From Saccharopolyspora indica (lineage in GTDB: Bacteria; Actinomycetota; Actinomycetes; Mycobacteriales; Pseudonocardiaceae), in the NCBI RefSeq assembly GCF_027853965.1, contig NZ_JAQGLB010000017.1:1-64000 (forward strand): a stretch of DNA of 64,000 nt. The letters run 5' to 3'. Under the pieces are notes generated by a model that saw nothing but the letters and a program-made list of their open reading frames with translations, searched no databases and had not been told where the DNA came from. Below, in pieces: positions 8,827-17,593 of the stretch; within the stretch, counting starts at the first letter, position 1, and every line of letters starts with the position of its first letter. A program made the translations under genes and the position numbers.

Positions 8827-10008
8827 TCAGCGGACCAGGTCTCGCATCAGCTCCAGCAGGCGCTCGGCGGAGTTGGTCCAGGTGAACTCCGCCGCCTGGC
8901 CGCGAGCCGCGGCCACCAGGTCCGCGCGAACCCGGTCGTCCTCCACCCGGCGCACCGCGGCGGCGAAGTCCTTCGACGACCCCGGGTCGAAGAACTCCGC
9001 GTGCCCACCGGTGACCTCGTGGAAGATCTCCAGGTCGCTGCAGACCACCGGCGTCCCCGCGTTCATCGCCTCGATGACCGGCAGTCCGAACCCCTCGTCC
9101 CGAGAAGCGGTGACCAGCGCGCTGGCCCGACCGAGCAGCCGCTGGTAGTCGCTTTCCCCGATACCCCGCCAGAAGACCACGTCCGCGTCCGGCGGCAGCT
9201 GCGCCCGCAGCTCCGCCTCCCGCTGCGGCGCGATCCGGCTGACCAGGTGCAGCCGGTGACCGGGAAGGAGTGCCATGCCCGCGATCAGGGTTTCCACGTT
9301 CTTGTACGGCATGAACGAACCCATGTACACGAGTTCCCGCGGACCGCCCGCGGCTTCTCCGGCCGCGTCCGCCGGTGCGACGTCCTGCGCGCCGTTCTCC
9401 CGCACGTCGGTGTCACCGGGCAGCGGTGACGGTGCATTGTGGACGACCGTGACCGGACGCCGGGTGAGCCGGTGCTCGGCGATCAGGCGGCGCGTCGTCT
9501 CGCTGACCGTGACCACCGCGTCGGCCCGGTTCAGCATCACGCGCTGCGGCCAGAACGCCTTGTGGTAGAGCCGCCACGCCGCGCGGACGGGCAGCGGCAG
9601 GAACCCGGGCGGCTCCGGGTGCCGGTAGTAGATCAGGTCGTGCAGCGTGAGAACCAGCCGGTACTCGCGGCGGAATCCCCCGATCACCTGCAGCGGGCTG
9701 AACACCACGTCGGCGCCGAGCCGGTTCAGCGTGCGCGAGAGCCACAGCTCGCGCGGCGAGAACGGGCTGTTGACCTTCAGGTGCGGAACACCTTCCGGCA
9801 GCAACCGCAGCTGCCGCTCGTCGTGGATCAACATCGTCACCGGATGGAGGTGGTGCAGTGCTTCGATCAGGCTCGCCCCGTAGCGGCTGATCCCGTCGTG
9901 CTGGTCGGTGCGCGTCCAACGCGCGTCGACGACGACGGTCATCGTCCCGGCCCGCTCCGCGCGCGGCTCGGCAACGTCCGCCGCGCGCTCGCCGTCAACG
10001 CTGGTCAT
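8827..10008 (-). CDS. GT4-family glycosyltransferase
   Basis: This 393-residue protein has two Rossmann halves. The acceptor side begins with TVVVDARWTRTDQHDGISRYGASL, and the donor side carries the EX7E motif in DEGFGLPVIEAMNAGTPVV near residue 325, diagnostic of retaining GT4 enzymes. It is the last gene of a four-gene minus-strand operon. Its ATG at 10008 overlaps the stop of the alpha/beta hydrolase (ATGA). An alternative ATG at 9942 would trim a poorly conserved N-terminus of 22 residues. It probably transfers a sugar from a nucleotide donor to a lipid or polysaccharide. Donor and acceptor are unknown. Confidence 0.9.
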   Translation of the reverse strand: MTSVDGERAADVAEPRAERAGTMTVVVDARWTRTDQHDGISRYGASLIEALHHLHPVTMLIHDERQLRLLPEGVPHLKVNSPFSPRELWLSRTLNRLGADVVFSPLQVIGGFRREYRLVLTLHDLIYYRHPEPPGFLPLPVRAAWRLYHKAFWPQRVMLNRADAVVTVSETTRRLIAEHRLTRRPVTVVHNAPSPLPGDTDVRENGAQDVAPADAAGEAAGGPRELVYMGSFMPYKNVETLIAGMALLPGHRLHLVSRIAPQREAELRAQLPPDADVVFWRGIGESDYQRLLGRASALVTASRDEGFGLPVIEAMNAGTPVVCSDLEIFHEVTGGHAEFFDPGSSKDFAAAVRRVEDDRVRADLVAAARGQAAEFTWTNSAERLLELMRDLVR

Positions 10009-10937
10009 GGCGCTCCCAGGAACCGTTGGATCGCCTCGGCCGCCGGACCCGGTGTTTCGTAGTGCACCAGGTGCCCGACGTTCGGGATCACCACGAGCTC
10101 GGCGTCGGACATCCGGGCGGCGAGTGCTCGTTGTCCCGCCAGCGGTGCGATCTCGTCGGACTCCCCGGCGATCAGCAGGGTGGGCAGCTGGATGTCGTCG
10201 GCGTGGTCGGCGACGGTGTGCGTCGTCGAGGCGTCGAAGGTCTCGCTGACCAGGGCAGGGCTGTGGAAGCGGCTGAAGTAGCGCAGGTGGTTGGAGTCGA
10301 TGAACTCGCGCAACTGCTTGTCCTTGGTCCGCGTCATCGCCCGGCTCGCCGCCAGCACCACCCAGCGATTGCTCAGCAGCGAATGCCCGGCCCGGAGCGG
10401 CAACCGCTTGCCCAGCGTGTAGTAGGCGGAGGTCAACCCGGACAGCAGCACGCGCGGCCCGCGCAACGCCGGGGTGGCGATGGGGTTGATGAGCACCAGC
10501 CTGCGGACGAGCTCGGGTGCCGAGGCGGCCACCCGCGCCGCGATGATCGAGCCGAACGAGTGCCCGAGCAGCACGACCGGTCGTTGCCGGCCGCCGAGCT
10601 GCTCGATCAGCTCGGTGATCACGCGCGCGTAGCCGGCGACGTCGTGGCGCTGCCCGTCCATCGGCCCGGAGTCCCCGAACCCGGGCAGGTCGGGAATGAC
10701 CACCCGGTGGTCGGGCAGCCCGGCGGCGACGAGCTCCAGGCCGTGGTGGGTGCCGCGCAGCCCGTGCACCATCAGCACCGTGTCGGCCTCGGCCGCCGCG
10801 GGTGGCTCATCGGCTGCGGTACCTGCGGCTGTTCCGGTCCTGGGCTCGGCGAGGTCGTCGCGGTAGGTCCAGTAGTGCAGGTCGGCACCGCTGATCCGCG
10901 CCACCCGCTCGACGGACTGGAGTTCCGGGATGGTCAT
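10005..10937 (-). CDS. Alpha/beta-fold hydrolase
   Basis: This 310-residue protein has the nucleophile elbow GHSFGS in VVLLGHSFGSIIAARVA and an HG oxyanion motif in VLMVHGLRGTHHG. A late histidine occurs in NVGHLVHYETP, followed by a helix ending FLGAP. The acid is probably the Asp in AGESDEIAPL. It lies between two GT4 genes in one operon: the upstream gene stops 6 bp before and the downstream gene overlaps by 4 bp. It may act on an acyl or ester group of the glycoconjugate made by the neighbouring transferases. This is inference from context. Confidence 0.88.
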   Translation of the reverse strand: MTIPELQSVERVARISGADLHYWTYRDDLAEPRTGTAAGTAADEPPAAAEADTVLMVHGLRGTHHGLELVAAGLPDHRVVIPDLPGFGDSGPMDGQRHDVAGYARVITELIEQLGGRQRPVVLLGHSFGSIIAARVAASAPELVRRLVLINPIATPALRGPRVLLSGLTSAYYTLGKRLPLRAGHSLLSNRWVVLAASRAMTRTKDKQLREFIDSNHLRYFSRFHSPALVSETFDASTTHTVADHADDIQLPTLLIAGESDEIAPLAGQRALAARMSDAELVVIPNVGHLVHYETPGPAAEAIQRFLGAP

Positions 10938-10943
10938 GGTGGC

Positions 10944-12173
10944 TCAGCTCGCCAGCTCGGTGCGGATCTCGTCGAGCTCGACGGCGCCCTCCGGGTCGAT
11001 CACGTGGTGGTAGATCGACTCGAACCGCCCGAGGATCTCGTCGATGTCGTGCCGGGAGACCAGCCGCTCGCTGGCCTCGCCCATCCGGTCGATCGTGGCG
11101 CGGTCGACCAGCACGTCGTCGATGGCGCGGGCCAGCGCGTGCACGTCGCGCGGCGGGAACAGCCAGCCGTTCTGGCCGGGCTGCACGAGGTGCGGCAGCG
11201 CCATGGCGTTGGCCAGCACGACCGGGGTGCCCGCCGACATCGCCTCCATGGTGGCCAGGCTCTGCAGCTCGGCGATGCTGGGCATGCAGAACAGGTCGGC
11301 GCGCGCGTAGGCCTCCAGCAGCTCTTCCTCGCCGAGGTAGCCGTGGAACTGCACCTGGTCGGCGATCCCGAGGTCGGCGGCGAGCTGCTCGAAGGCGGCG
11401 CGGCGGCTGCCGTTGCCGACGATCTCCAGCCGGGTCGGGGCCTTGGTGCGCAGCAGCGACATCGCGCGGAGCAGGTCGTCGATGTGCTTCTCCTCGTCGA
11501 GGCGTCCGACGAAGAGCACGGTCCGGGTCTCCGGGTCCGGGTTCTGGGCGCGGAAGCGCTTGGCAGGCCGCCGGTACCGCTGGACGTCGATGCCGCAGGA
11601 GACCGGCAGCGCGATGTCGGCGAACCCGTTGTCCTGCAGCAGCTGGACGGCGCGGGGCGTGGGCGCGGTGACCAGGTGGGCCTTGCTGTAGTGCTTGATC
11701 AGGTTGTGCCACAGCAGGCGGCCTGCCGCGTCCTGCAGCACCTGCGGGACCTTGATGTAGCCGAAGATGTTCTCCGGCATGAAGTGGTTGGTGGCCACCA
11801 GCGGGAGGCCGCGCTGCCGGGCCGAGTCGATCAGCCCGCGGCAGATGAAGAAGTGCGACTGCACGTGCACGACGTCGGGCTGGATCTCCGCCAGCAGGCG
11901 GTCGGCGCGGCGGGCCTGCCACGGCATGATGCCGCGGATCTCCGGGTGGAACGGCGAGCCGTAGGAGGGCACCCGGTGCACCGTCACGCCGTCGGCCACC
12001 TCGATGTGCTCGGACCGGTCGGACGAGTGGCAGATGACGTGCACGTCGTGGCCGCGGGCGGACAGCCCGGTCGCCAACCGGTGACCGAAGTTCGCCGCCC
12101 CGTTCACGTGGGGCGGGTAGGTGGTCGCACCGACCACGATCCGCATCGGTCGGCTCAGCGGTTGCGAAGTCAA
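10944..12173 (-). CDS. GT4-family glycosyltransferase with TTG start
   Basis: This 409-residue GT4 enzyme begins RIVVGATTYPPHVNGAANFGHRLATGL, the usual GT4 N-terminal strand and glycine-rich loop. It has the donor-side EX7E motif in AELQSLATMEAMSAGTPVV near residue 305. The likely start is TTG at 12173, which overlaps the stop of the DMT gene (TTGA) and has GGGAG upstream; an in-frame ATG nine codons later is the alternative. Sequence style (HFMPENIFGYIK, then SCGIDVQRYRRP) resembles lipid- or phosphatidylinositol-directed mannosyl/glucosyl transferases. The acceptor cannot be assigned. It is the second gene of the operon. Confidence 0.9.
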   Translation of the reverse strand: MTSQPLSRPMRIVVGATTYPPHVNGAANFGHRLATGLSARGHDVHVICHSSDRSEHIEVADGVTVHRVPSYGSPFHPEIRGIMPWQARRADRLLAEIQPDVVHVQSHFFICRGLIDSARQRGLPLVATNHFMPENIFGYIKVPQVLQDAAGRLLWHNLIKHYSKAHLVTAPTPRAVQLLQDNGFADIALPVSCGIDVQRYRRPAKRFRAQNPDPETRTVLFVGRLDEEKHIDDLLRAMSLLRTKAPTRLEIVGNGSRRAAFEQLAADLGIADQVQFHGYLGEEELLEAYARADLFCMPSIAELQSLATMEAMSAGTPVVLANAMALPHLVQPGQNGWLFPPRDVHALARAIDDVLVDRATIDRMGEASERLVSRHDIDEILGRFESIYHHVIDPEGAVELDEIRTELAS

Positions 12174-13111
12174 GAGGAACTCCCGTCAGGACGATCTGTC
12201 GAACTCGGTCCGGCAAGATCACTGCTGCCGGTCACCGGAGCGGGCTCGCGCCGCTCCTGGGTGTCGGGGTGGTAGCGCGCGAGCGCGAACACCCCGATGC
12301 AGGCCACCACCGCGCAGATGATCTGACCGGTGGCGGTCCAGGCGCTGACCAGGTCGGCCTCGCCGAGCAGCCCGATGCCCAGGCCGACCGCGACGAGCGG
12401 GTCGATCACGGTCAGGCAGGCCACCACGAGGTCCGGCGGGCCGCTGGCGTAGCCGTGCTGCAGCAGCCAGCCACCCACGACCATCGCCACGGCGATGCCG
12501 AGCAGTGGAAGGGGGTTGATGTCCAGCAGGTCGGTCGTGCCGAGCTGCTGCGCGACCGCGCGCATCAGCAGCGACACGTACCCGTAGGCGATCGCGCACC
12601 CGGCCGCGAAGAAGATGCAGCGCACCTTCGACCGGGTCAGCATCGCCAGCACGCCCACCGCCAGCACGGCGGCGGCGACCAGCTGGGTGGCCACCAGCTG
12701 CGCATCACCGGCCACCGGGGTGGCTGTCGCGCTGCCGGCGGCGAGGAAGACGAACATGGCGACGCCGCCGGTGGCCGCGATGACCGCGAACAGGACGTTG
12801 CGGTTCAGGTCGCGGACCCGGATGCCCTGCTGGCGGACGTTGAGCAGCACGGTGGTCGGCAGGGCGAGCACGCCGATCGGCTGCACCACGCTGAGCGGGG
12901 CGAGACCGAGCGCGCAGGCGTGCAGCACGGCGCCGCCGCCGAGCGCGGCCAAGCCGATCAGCCAGCGAGGATTGCGGACGAGCTTCGACTGGACCCGCAG
13001 GCCCAGCCCGTTGCCGTCCATCGTGTCGTGGACCGCGGCGTGCTGCATGCGCGCCCCGATCGCGTTCCCGAGCGCCCCCAGGGCAGCGAGCAGCACCGCG
13101 AGCGCAGTCAT
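12170..13111 (-). CDS. DMT-superfamily (EamA/NIPA-like) membrane transporter
   Basis: This 313-residue protein consists almost entirely of hydrophobic segments (about nine to ten). The N-terminal helix ALGNAIGARMQHAAV and LGLAPLSVVQPIGVLALP are characteristic of actinobacterial DMT proteins. The C-terminal tail from about residue 285 is polar and Pro/Ser-rich. It is the first gene of the minus-strand operon with two glycosyltransferases and a hydrolase, and its stop overlaps the TTG of the next gene. It could export or flip a precursor for the glycosyltransferases. That role is inferred only from the overlap and gene order. Confidence 0.85.
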   Translation of the reverse strand: MTALAVLLAALGALGNAIGARMQHAAVHDTMDGNGLGLRVQSKLVRNPRWLIGLAALGGGAVLHACALGLAPLSVVQPIGVLALPTTVLLNVRQQGIRVRDLNRNVLFAVIAATGGVAMFVFLAAGSATATPVAGDAQLVATQLVAAAVLAVGVLAMLTRSKVRCIFFAAGCAIAYGYVSLLMRAVAQQLGTTDLLDINPLPLLGIAVAMVVGGWLLQHGYASGPPDLVVACLTVIDPLVAVGLGIGLLGEADLVSAWTATGQIICAVVACIGVFALARYHPDTQERREPAPVTGSSDLAGPSSTDRPDGSSS

Positions 13112-14060
13112 CGCGAACCACGCCCAGCCGCCGGGCTCGAGGGGTGGTGCTGCACGACCGGGTCAGTCCTTCTCAGCAGGCTGCGGGAACGTTCGACTAC
13201 CGAACACCCTAGTCGGCGACCCATGTCACGTCCCGCTGTCGAGGCATCGCGGCGTCCGCCGCCACGGCCTGCTGTCCGCGTCGGGATCCGCCGCTCGCGG
13301 TTCCCGCCTTCGCTGTCCGTCCACACCGCTCAATCTCGCGCTTCGCGGGCCCGACTCACATCCGGGGTCGGACCCCCAATTTCCCTGAGACGTTCCAGGC
13401 TCGCACTTCGCGGCACGACGCGCGCGGCTGGGCGAAAACACCGGGCGAACATCTCTTCGATCCGCGTTGACCAGGCGAAACGGAAATCCCGCAGCTGCCC
13501 CTGAGCATCTCGGGGGATCTCCGTGGACACCCTGGCCCGCCGACCGGCCGATGCGGTGCGCAACGCTAATGCCGCGCTGCGTGAAACACCGGACGAATAA
13601 GCGTGGACCGAGCCGGTGAACGAAAGCCGACGCCCCGACGAATCGAGCGGAAAGAACCGCGCAGGTTCCGGAATCGCTTCGCCCGCGCACGGTCGAGCTG
13701 CGCCGGGCGCGCCCTCCGCGTGCGCTTCTGCGCTGGCCGCCGGATACACGTGCTCGACTCTAGAACAACGATGCTGAGGACATTGTCAGCAACACAACCC
13801 GGCCCGGCCCGGTGCTCGCGCGGATTGCCGAACAGGCCAACCCGGCCAATCGCAACACCGCGCCGGAACACGGCCCGAACTGGGAACTCATCGAATTCGA
13901 AGATCAACTATTCGATCGGTGCGCGGTGACCGAGGCTACACATCGCCAACATCACCCCGCCGATCGCGAACTCGCGCACCGAAACAATTCGGTCACAACC
14001 CGTGATCGACTTCGGCGCCCGGTCCCGAATAGCCGCTCGTCCGGGTGAGACGATGCATGC
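13112..14060. other. Long intergenic region (about 950 bp) between divergent genes
   Basis: No coding region can be supported. Open frames here have no recognisable family, no ribosome binding site and no consistent codon pattern. The right half is noticeably less GC-rich than the genes, with A/T-rich patches such as those around 13880-13990. A TGCTGA / TCAGCA inverted repeat lies at 13772-13791. It must include the promoter of the glycosyltransferase operon and of the CopD gene. Confidence 0.5.
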
Positions 14061-15137
14061 GTGGCCGCCGATTCTGATGCCGTTGCCCGACGAACCGCGG
14101 AACCGGATCGTCCCGGCGACGCCGCGGATCGCAGCACCGCGCGCGCGAAGACCGCCGTGGTGCTCGCCCTGGTCGGCGGAGCGCTGCTGGCCGCCCTGAT
14201 CACCACCGCCTACACCGCCGTGGGCACCATCCCCGGTCTCCCCGACCCACCATCGCTGGTGCGCTTCGGGCTGCCCGCGGCCCGGGTCGTGCTCGACCTG
14301 GCCGCGCTCGCCACGGTCGGCATGAGCCTGCTGCCGAAGCTGATCGGCTTCGACCGCCCGAAGCAGACCGAACCGATCATGGCGCTGGCCCGGCGGGCCA
14401 CCGTGATCACCGCGCTGCTCTGGATGCTCGCCGCCCTGGTGTCCCTGGTCCTGCAGGCCGTGGAGCTGAGCCCGGAGCGCAGCGCGACCCTCCAGCTGCT
14501 CGTCGACTACGTCGCGAACGTCCCGGCGGGCCCGGGCCTGCTGGCGAGCGCAGGCGCCGGTCTGGCGTGCGCGGTGCTGGGCCTGCTGGCCATCCGGTTC
14601 GGCGAGTCGGTGCCCGCCGAGCTGCGCACCATCGTCGCCCTGCTGGGCCTGCTGCCGATCCCGCTGACCGGCCACGCCACGGACTGGCGCTACCACGACT
14701 TCAGCATGATCTCGATGGAGCTGCACGTGATCGGCGCGGCGATGTGGACCGGCGGGCTGGCCGCGGTCGCGCTGTTCGTCGCACCGCGGCGCGGGCTGCT
14801 GGCCGAGGCGCTGCCGAAGTTCTCCAAGCTCGCCACCACCGCCTTCATCGTGGTCGGCGCCTCGGGCCTGTTCAACGGCCTGATGACGCTGGTCATCACG
14901 CCCAACGTCGGCCTGCTCGGCCTGTTCACCACCGGCTACGGCCAGATCATCGTGGCGAAGGTGATCTGCCTGGTGACGCTGGGCGCGGTGGCCTCGCAGA
15001 TGCGCTTCCGCCTGCTTCCCCGCATCGCCCGACACCAGCGCACCGCGCTCCTCGGCTGGGCCGCCGCCGAGGTCGCGGTGATGGGTGTGGCTTACGGGCT
15101 GGGCGTGGTGCTCTCCCGCGCCCCCGTCGTCATCTGA
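14061..15137 (+). CDS. CopD-domain integral membrane protein (copper resistance type)
   Basis: This 358-residue protein has about eight to nine membrane segments. The C-terminal part matches the CopD domain: LTGHATDWRYHDFSMISMELHVIGAAMWTGGLAAVAL with conserved His and Trp residues, then AKVICLVTLGAVASQMRFRLLP. The GTG at 14061 is the only plausible start near the hydrophobic region; two ATGs just upstream are in other frames. CopD is known as an inner-membrane copper handling protein, often with a CopC domain; none is seen here. Its 3' end overlaps the opposite-strand 10-TM gene by 46 bp. Confidence 0.87.
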   Translation: MAADSDAVARRTAEPDRPGDAADRSTARAKTAVVLALVGGALLAALITTAYTAVGTIPGLPDPPSLVRFGLPAARVVLDLAALATVGMSLLPKLIGFDRPKQTEPIMALARRATVITALLWMLAALVSLVLQAVELSPERSATLQLLVDYVANVPAGPGLLASAGAGLACAVLGLLAIRFGESVPAELRTIVALLGLLPIPLTGHATDWRYHDFSMISMELHVIGAAMWTGGLAAVALFVAPRRGLLAEALPKFSKLATTAFIVVGASGLFNGLMTLVITPNVGLLGLFTTGYGQIIVAKVICLVTLGAVASQMRFRLLPRIARHQRTALLGWAAAEVAVMGVAYGLGVVLSRAPVVI

Positions 15138-16231
15138 GCGCGCGCGGTCAGCCGCCGCCCGCGCTCGGTGTCGAGCAGGAACTGGACGAACCACCAGAGC
15201 CCGGCGAGCAGCACGACCACGTACACCGCCGACCAGTAGTCCGAGGGCGGCGCGGCCAGGTAGGTCTGCTGCACCGACAGCGCCGCGTAGGACACCGCGG
15301 TCACGGCCACCGCGCCGAACAGCGGCCGGATGCGCGCCGCCAGCTGGAACGACAGGTCGATCGCCAGGGCCCCGGCGAGCAGGAAGAACGGCACGGTGGA
15401 GATCGGGAAGTCGGCCGCGGCCAGCAGTCCCCATGCGACGCAGCGGAACGCCAGGTAGCCAGCGGTGATGGTGGTCGCGGTCCACTTGCGCCCGATCAGC
15501 CGCCGGGCCAGCAGCAGCGTGCCGAGCCCGGTGAGCACCGCCCACGACGGGTACACCCAGTCCGGCACCGGCAGCGTGAAGTGCTCGACGGCGATCCGGT
15601 CCAGCGGCCGCCCCAGGTCGTCGGCGGCGAACTGCAGCAGGATGTCCTCGGCGTAGGGCGTGCCGCGGTCCCACGCTGCCAGCCCCAGCACGCCGTACTC
15701 CTGGTGCTGGTTCAGGAACAGGAAGTTGTCCAGCACCGTGAACCACAGGAAGCAGGCGATCGGGTACTGGTACCGGTCGCCGCGGCCGTGCTGCGCCCAG
15801 CCCCGGATCAGCCCGATGCTCATGAACCCGGTGCCGATGTAGAGCAGCGCGTGCGACGGGCTCCACGCGGTGATGTCCAGGCCGTTGACCCGGTGGTTGA
15901 TCACGTCCAGCGGCGCGGCCACCAGGAAGACGCCGAGCCCCCACTGCAGCCAGCGCAGCGTGGCGCGGTCGGCACCGATCCCGGTGTAGGTGTGGAAGAC
16001 CACCAGCCCCAGCACGATCACGGTGCCGACCGTGTTGATCAGGTGCGGCGGCGCGAGGTCGTCGCGCAGCCACTTGAAGTGCCAGCAGATGTCCCAGGTC
16101 GCGCCCGCGATCTTGAGGGCCATCGCGACGACCCACCAGCGGTAGAGCGCGATCACGAGCTGCTGCGGGGCCTCCCGTCCCGGCTCACCACGCGTCCAGT
16201 GGCCGCGGATCAGCTCCGCCGTTCCCGCCAT
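15092..16231 (-). CDS. Polytopic membrane protein of unknown function
   Basis: The ATG at 16231 is preceded by GGAGGTGAACGCG, a near-perfect ribosome binding site, and is preferred over a GTG three codons upstream. The 379-residue product has about ten hydrophobic segments. Polar residues within or next to membranes include ICWHFKW, LINTVGTV, FHTYTG, SPSHALLY and FLNQHQEYG, a set of histidines that could bind metal or heme. I do not recognise a family. The gene is convergent with the CopD gene and overlaps it by 46 bp, which suggests a stable association. A copper or respiratory link is speculation. Confidence 0.8.
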   Translation of the reverse strand: MAGTAELIRGHWTRGEPGREAPQQLVIALYRWWVVAMALKIAGATWDICWHFKWLRDDLAPPHLINTVGTVIVLGLVVFHTYTGIGADRATLRWLQWGLGVFLVAAPLDVINHRVNGLDITAWSPSHALLYIGTGFMSIGLIRGWAQHGRGDRYQYPIACFLWFTVLDNFLFLNQHQEYGVLGLAAWDRGTPYAEDILLQFAADDLGRPLDRIAVEHFTLPVPDWVYPSWAVLTGLGTLLLARRLIGRKWTATTITAGYLAFRCVAWGLLAAADFPISTVPFFLLAGALAIDLSFQLAARIRPLFGAVAVTAVSYAALSVQQTYLAAPPSDYWSAVYVVVLLAGLWWFVQFLLDTERGRRLTARAQMTTGARESTTPSP

Positions 16232-16433
16232 CGCGTTCACCTCCGCCTCGCGCGACGTTCACGCGCAGACGGTAGTTCGGATCAGGCCGGCGAGATCGGT
16301 CATCGCGATTCCCGGCAGTAACGGTTTGGAAAACCCGCGCCCCTCCGCCAGGTCGTGCGCCAAGACCGGGGAAGCGCTCAGGTTCCGCCACCCGCACCGC
16401 TGCGCAGAACGCGCCTGGAGACCCGGAAGCTTT

Positions 16434-17225
16434 TCAGCGGGGGATCTTCAGCACCTGGCCGACGTAGATCAGGTCCGGGTTGGCGATGCCGTTGACCCGC
16501 GCGATCTCCCGCCAGTCCACGCCCAGCTTCGCGCCGATCTCGGACAGCGTGTCGCCGGGCTGCACCACGTAGGTCTCCTCCGGCGGGGCCGGCGGCGGGG
16601 GCGGCGGCGCACCGGCTCCGGTGAGCACCTCCAGCGGCACCATCGAGACGTTCAGGTCGGTGTTGCCGCCGATGCCCGGTACCTGCCCGTCAGAGGCGTG
16701 CTGGTGCATCACCACGCGGTCGGTCAGGTAGCCCGGTTCGCCCGGCGGGCGGCCGTAGTGGGCGACCCACAGGAAGACGCCGGGATCCACCCAGGTGTCG
16801 GTGGCGAGCTTGTCCTTGAACCACGAAGCCGAGGCGTACACGACGATCTCGTGGCGGCCGGTGTGCCCGCGGACGGCGTCGATGAAGCCCTTCACCCAGG
16901 CGCCCAGGTTCGGCGCGTCGGTCTCGATGTCCAGGCACGGCGGCAGGTTCCCGGGCGCGCTGGAGTTCAGCCGCGCCAGCTGCCCGGCGAAGTCGGCCGC
17001 GTCCTGCTGCGGGGAATTCGTGTCCGGCCGGGCGAAGTGGTAGAGCCCGGTGACCATCCCCGCCCCGCGGGCACCGGCCAGCTGGGCGTCGAGCGTCGGG
17101 CTCACGTATCCGATGCCCTCGGTCGCCTTGATGTAGCTGAAGACGTATCCGGCGCCGCGAACCGCTCCCCAGTTCGGTTCTCCCTGATATCGCGCCACGT
17201 CAATGCCGGGAATGCGTTCGGCCAT
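16434..17225 (-). CDS. GH25 muramidase with C-terminal LysM domain
   Basis: The ATG at 17225 follows AGGGGG at good spacing, giving 263 residues. The GH25 domain covers about 1-200: GIDVARYQG with D9, YIKATEG, GLYHFARPDTN and LDIETD with D99 and E101 supply the expected acidic active-site residues. A proline-rich linker near 206-216 leads to one LysM domain, TYVVQPGDTLSEIGAKLG to the C-terminus. The enzyme should cleave the peptidoglycan glycan backbone. There is no recognisable Sec or Tat signal peptide, so export may use another route, or the protein may act on lysis or spore-related targets. Confidence 0.92.
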   Translation of the reverse strand: MAERIPGIDVARYQGEPNWGAVRGAGYVFSYIKATEGIGYVSPTLDAQLAGARGAGMVTGLYHFARPDTNSPQQDAADFAGQLARLNSSAPGNLPPCLDIETDAPNLGAWVKGFIDAVRGHTGRHEIVVYASASWFKDKLATDTWVDPGVFLWVAHYGRPPGEPGYLTDRVVMHQHASDGQVPGIGGNTDLNVSMVPLEVLTGAGAPPPPPPAPPEETYVVQPGDTLSEIGAKLGVDWREIARVNGIANPDLIYVGQVLKIPR

Positions 17226-17593
17226 GATCAAACCCCCTGAGTTCGGCCTGCGAGCGGGGCCCAAAGATATCTAATTCGCACAAACCCGCAGTCCCGCCGT
17301 TCAGGTCAAGAAAACCACCCGATCGGACCATCTCCAAAAGAAAACCACCCCATTCCCATCTGGGGAATTACGCGAATCGGGTAACCGCACCATCCGGAAT
17401 GCACCCGATCAGTCGATCGACGGCGCCCTCCGGTTCAGCCCGGCGGCCTAGCGCCCGACCACGGAACGCACTGCCCGCGAAGCGGGGAGAATGCGGACAG
17501 CAGGCAACCCTCCCGCCTACCGCACGTCTACACAACAGCAGAGCAGTTACCGACAGACCCCGCCGCGCAGGGCGGGGACGGGAGGTGGTCGTC
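17226..17593. other. Intergenic region between divergent muramidase and lipoprotein genes
   Basis: No gene was seen. A 13-bp direct repeat AAGAAAACCACCC occurs at 17308-17320 and 17338-17350, 30 bp apart, in an A-rich patch upstream of the muramidase gene. It may be a regulator binding site. Both divergent promoters must lie here. Confidence 0.45.
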
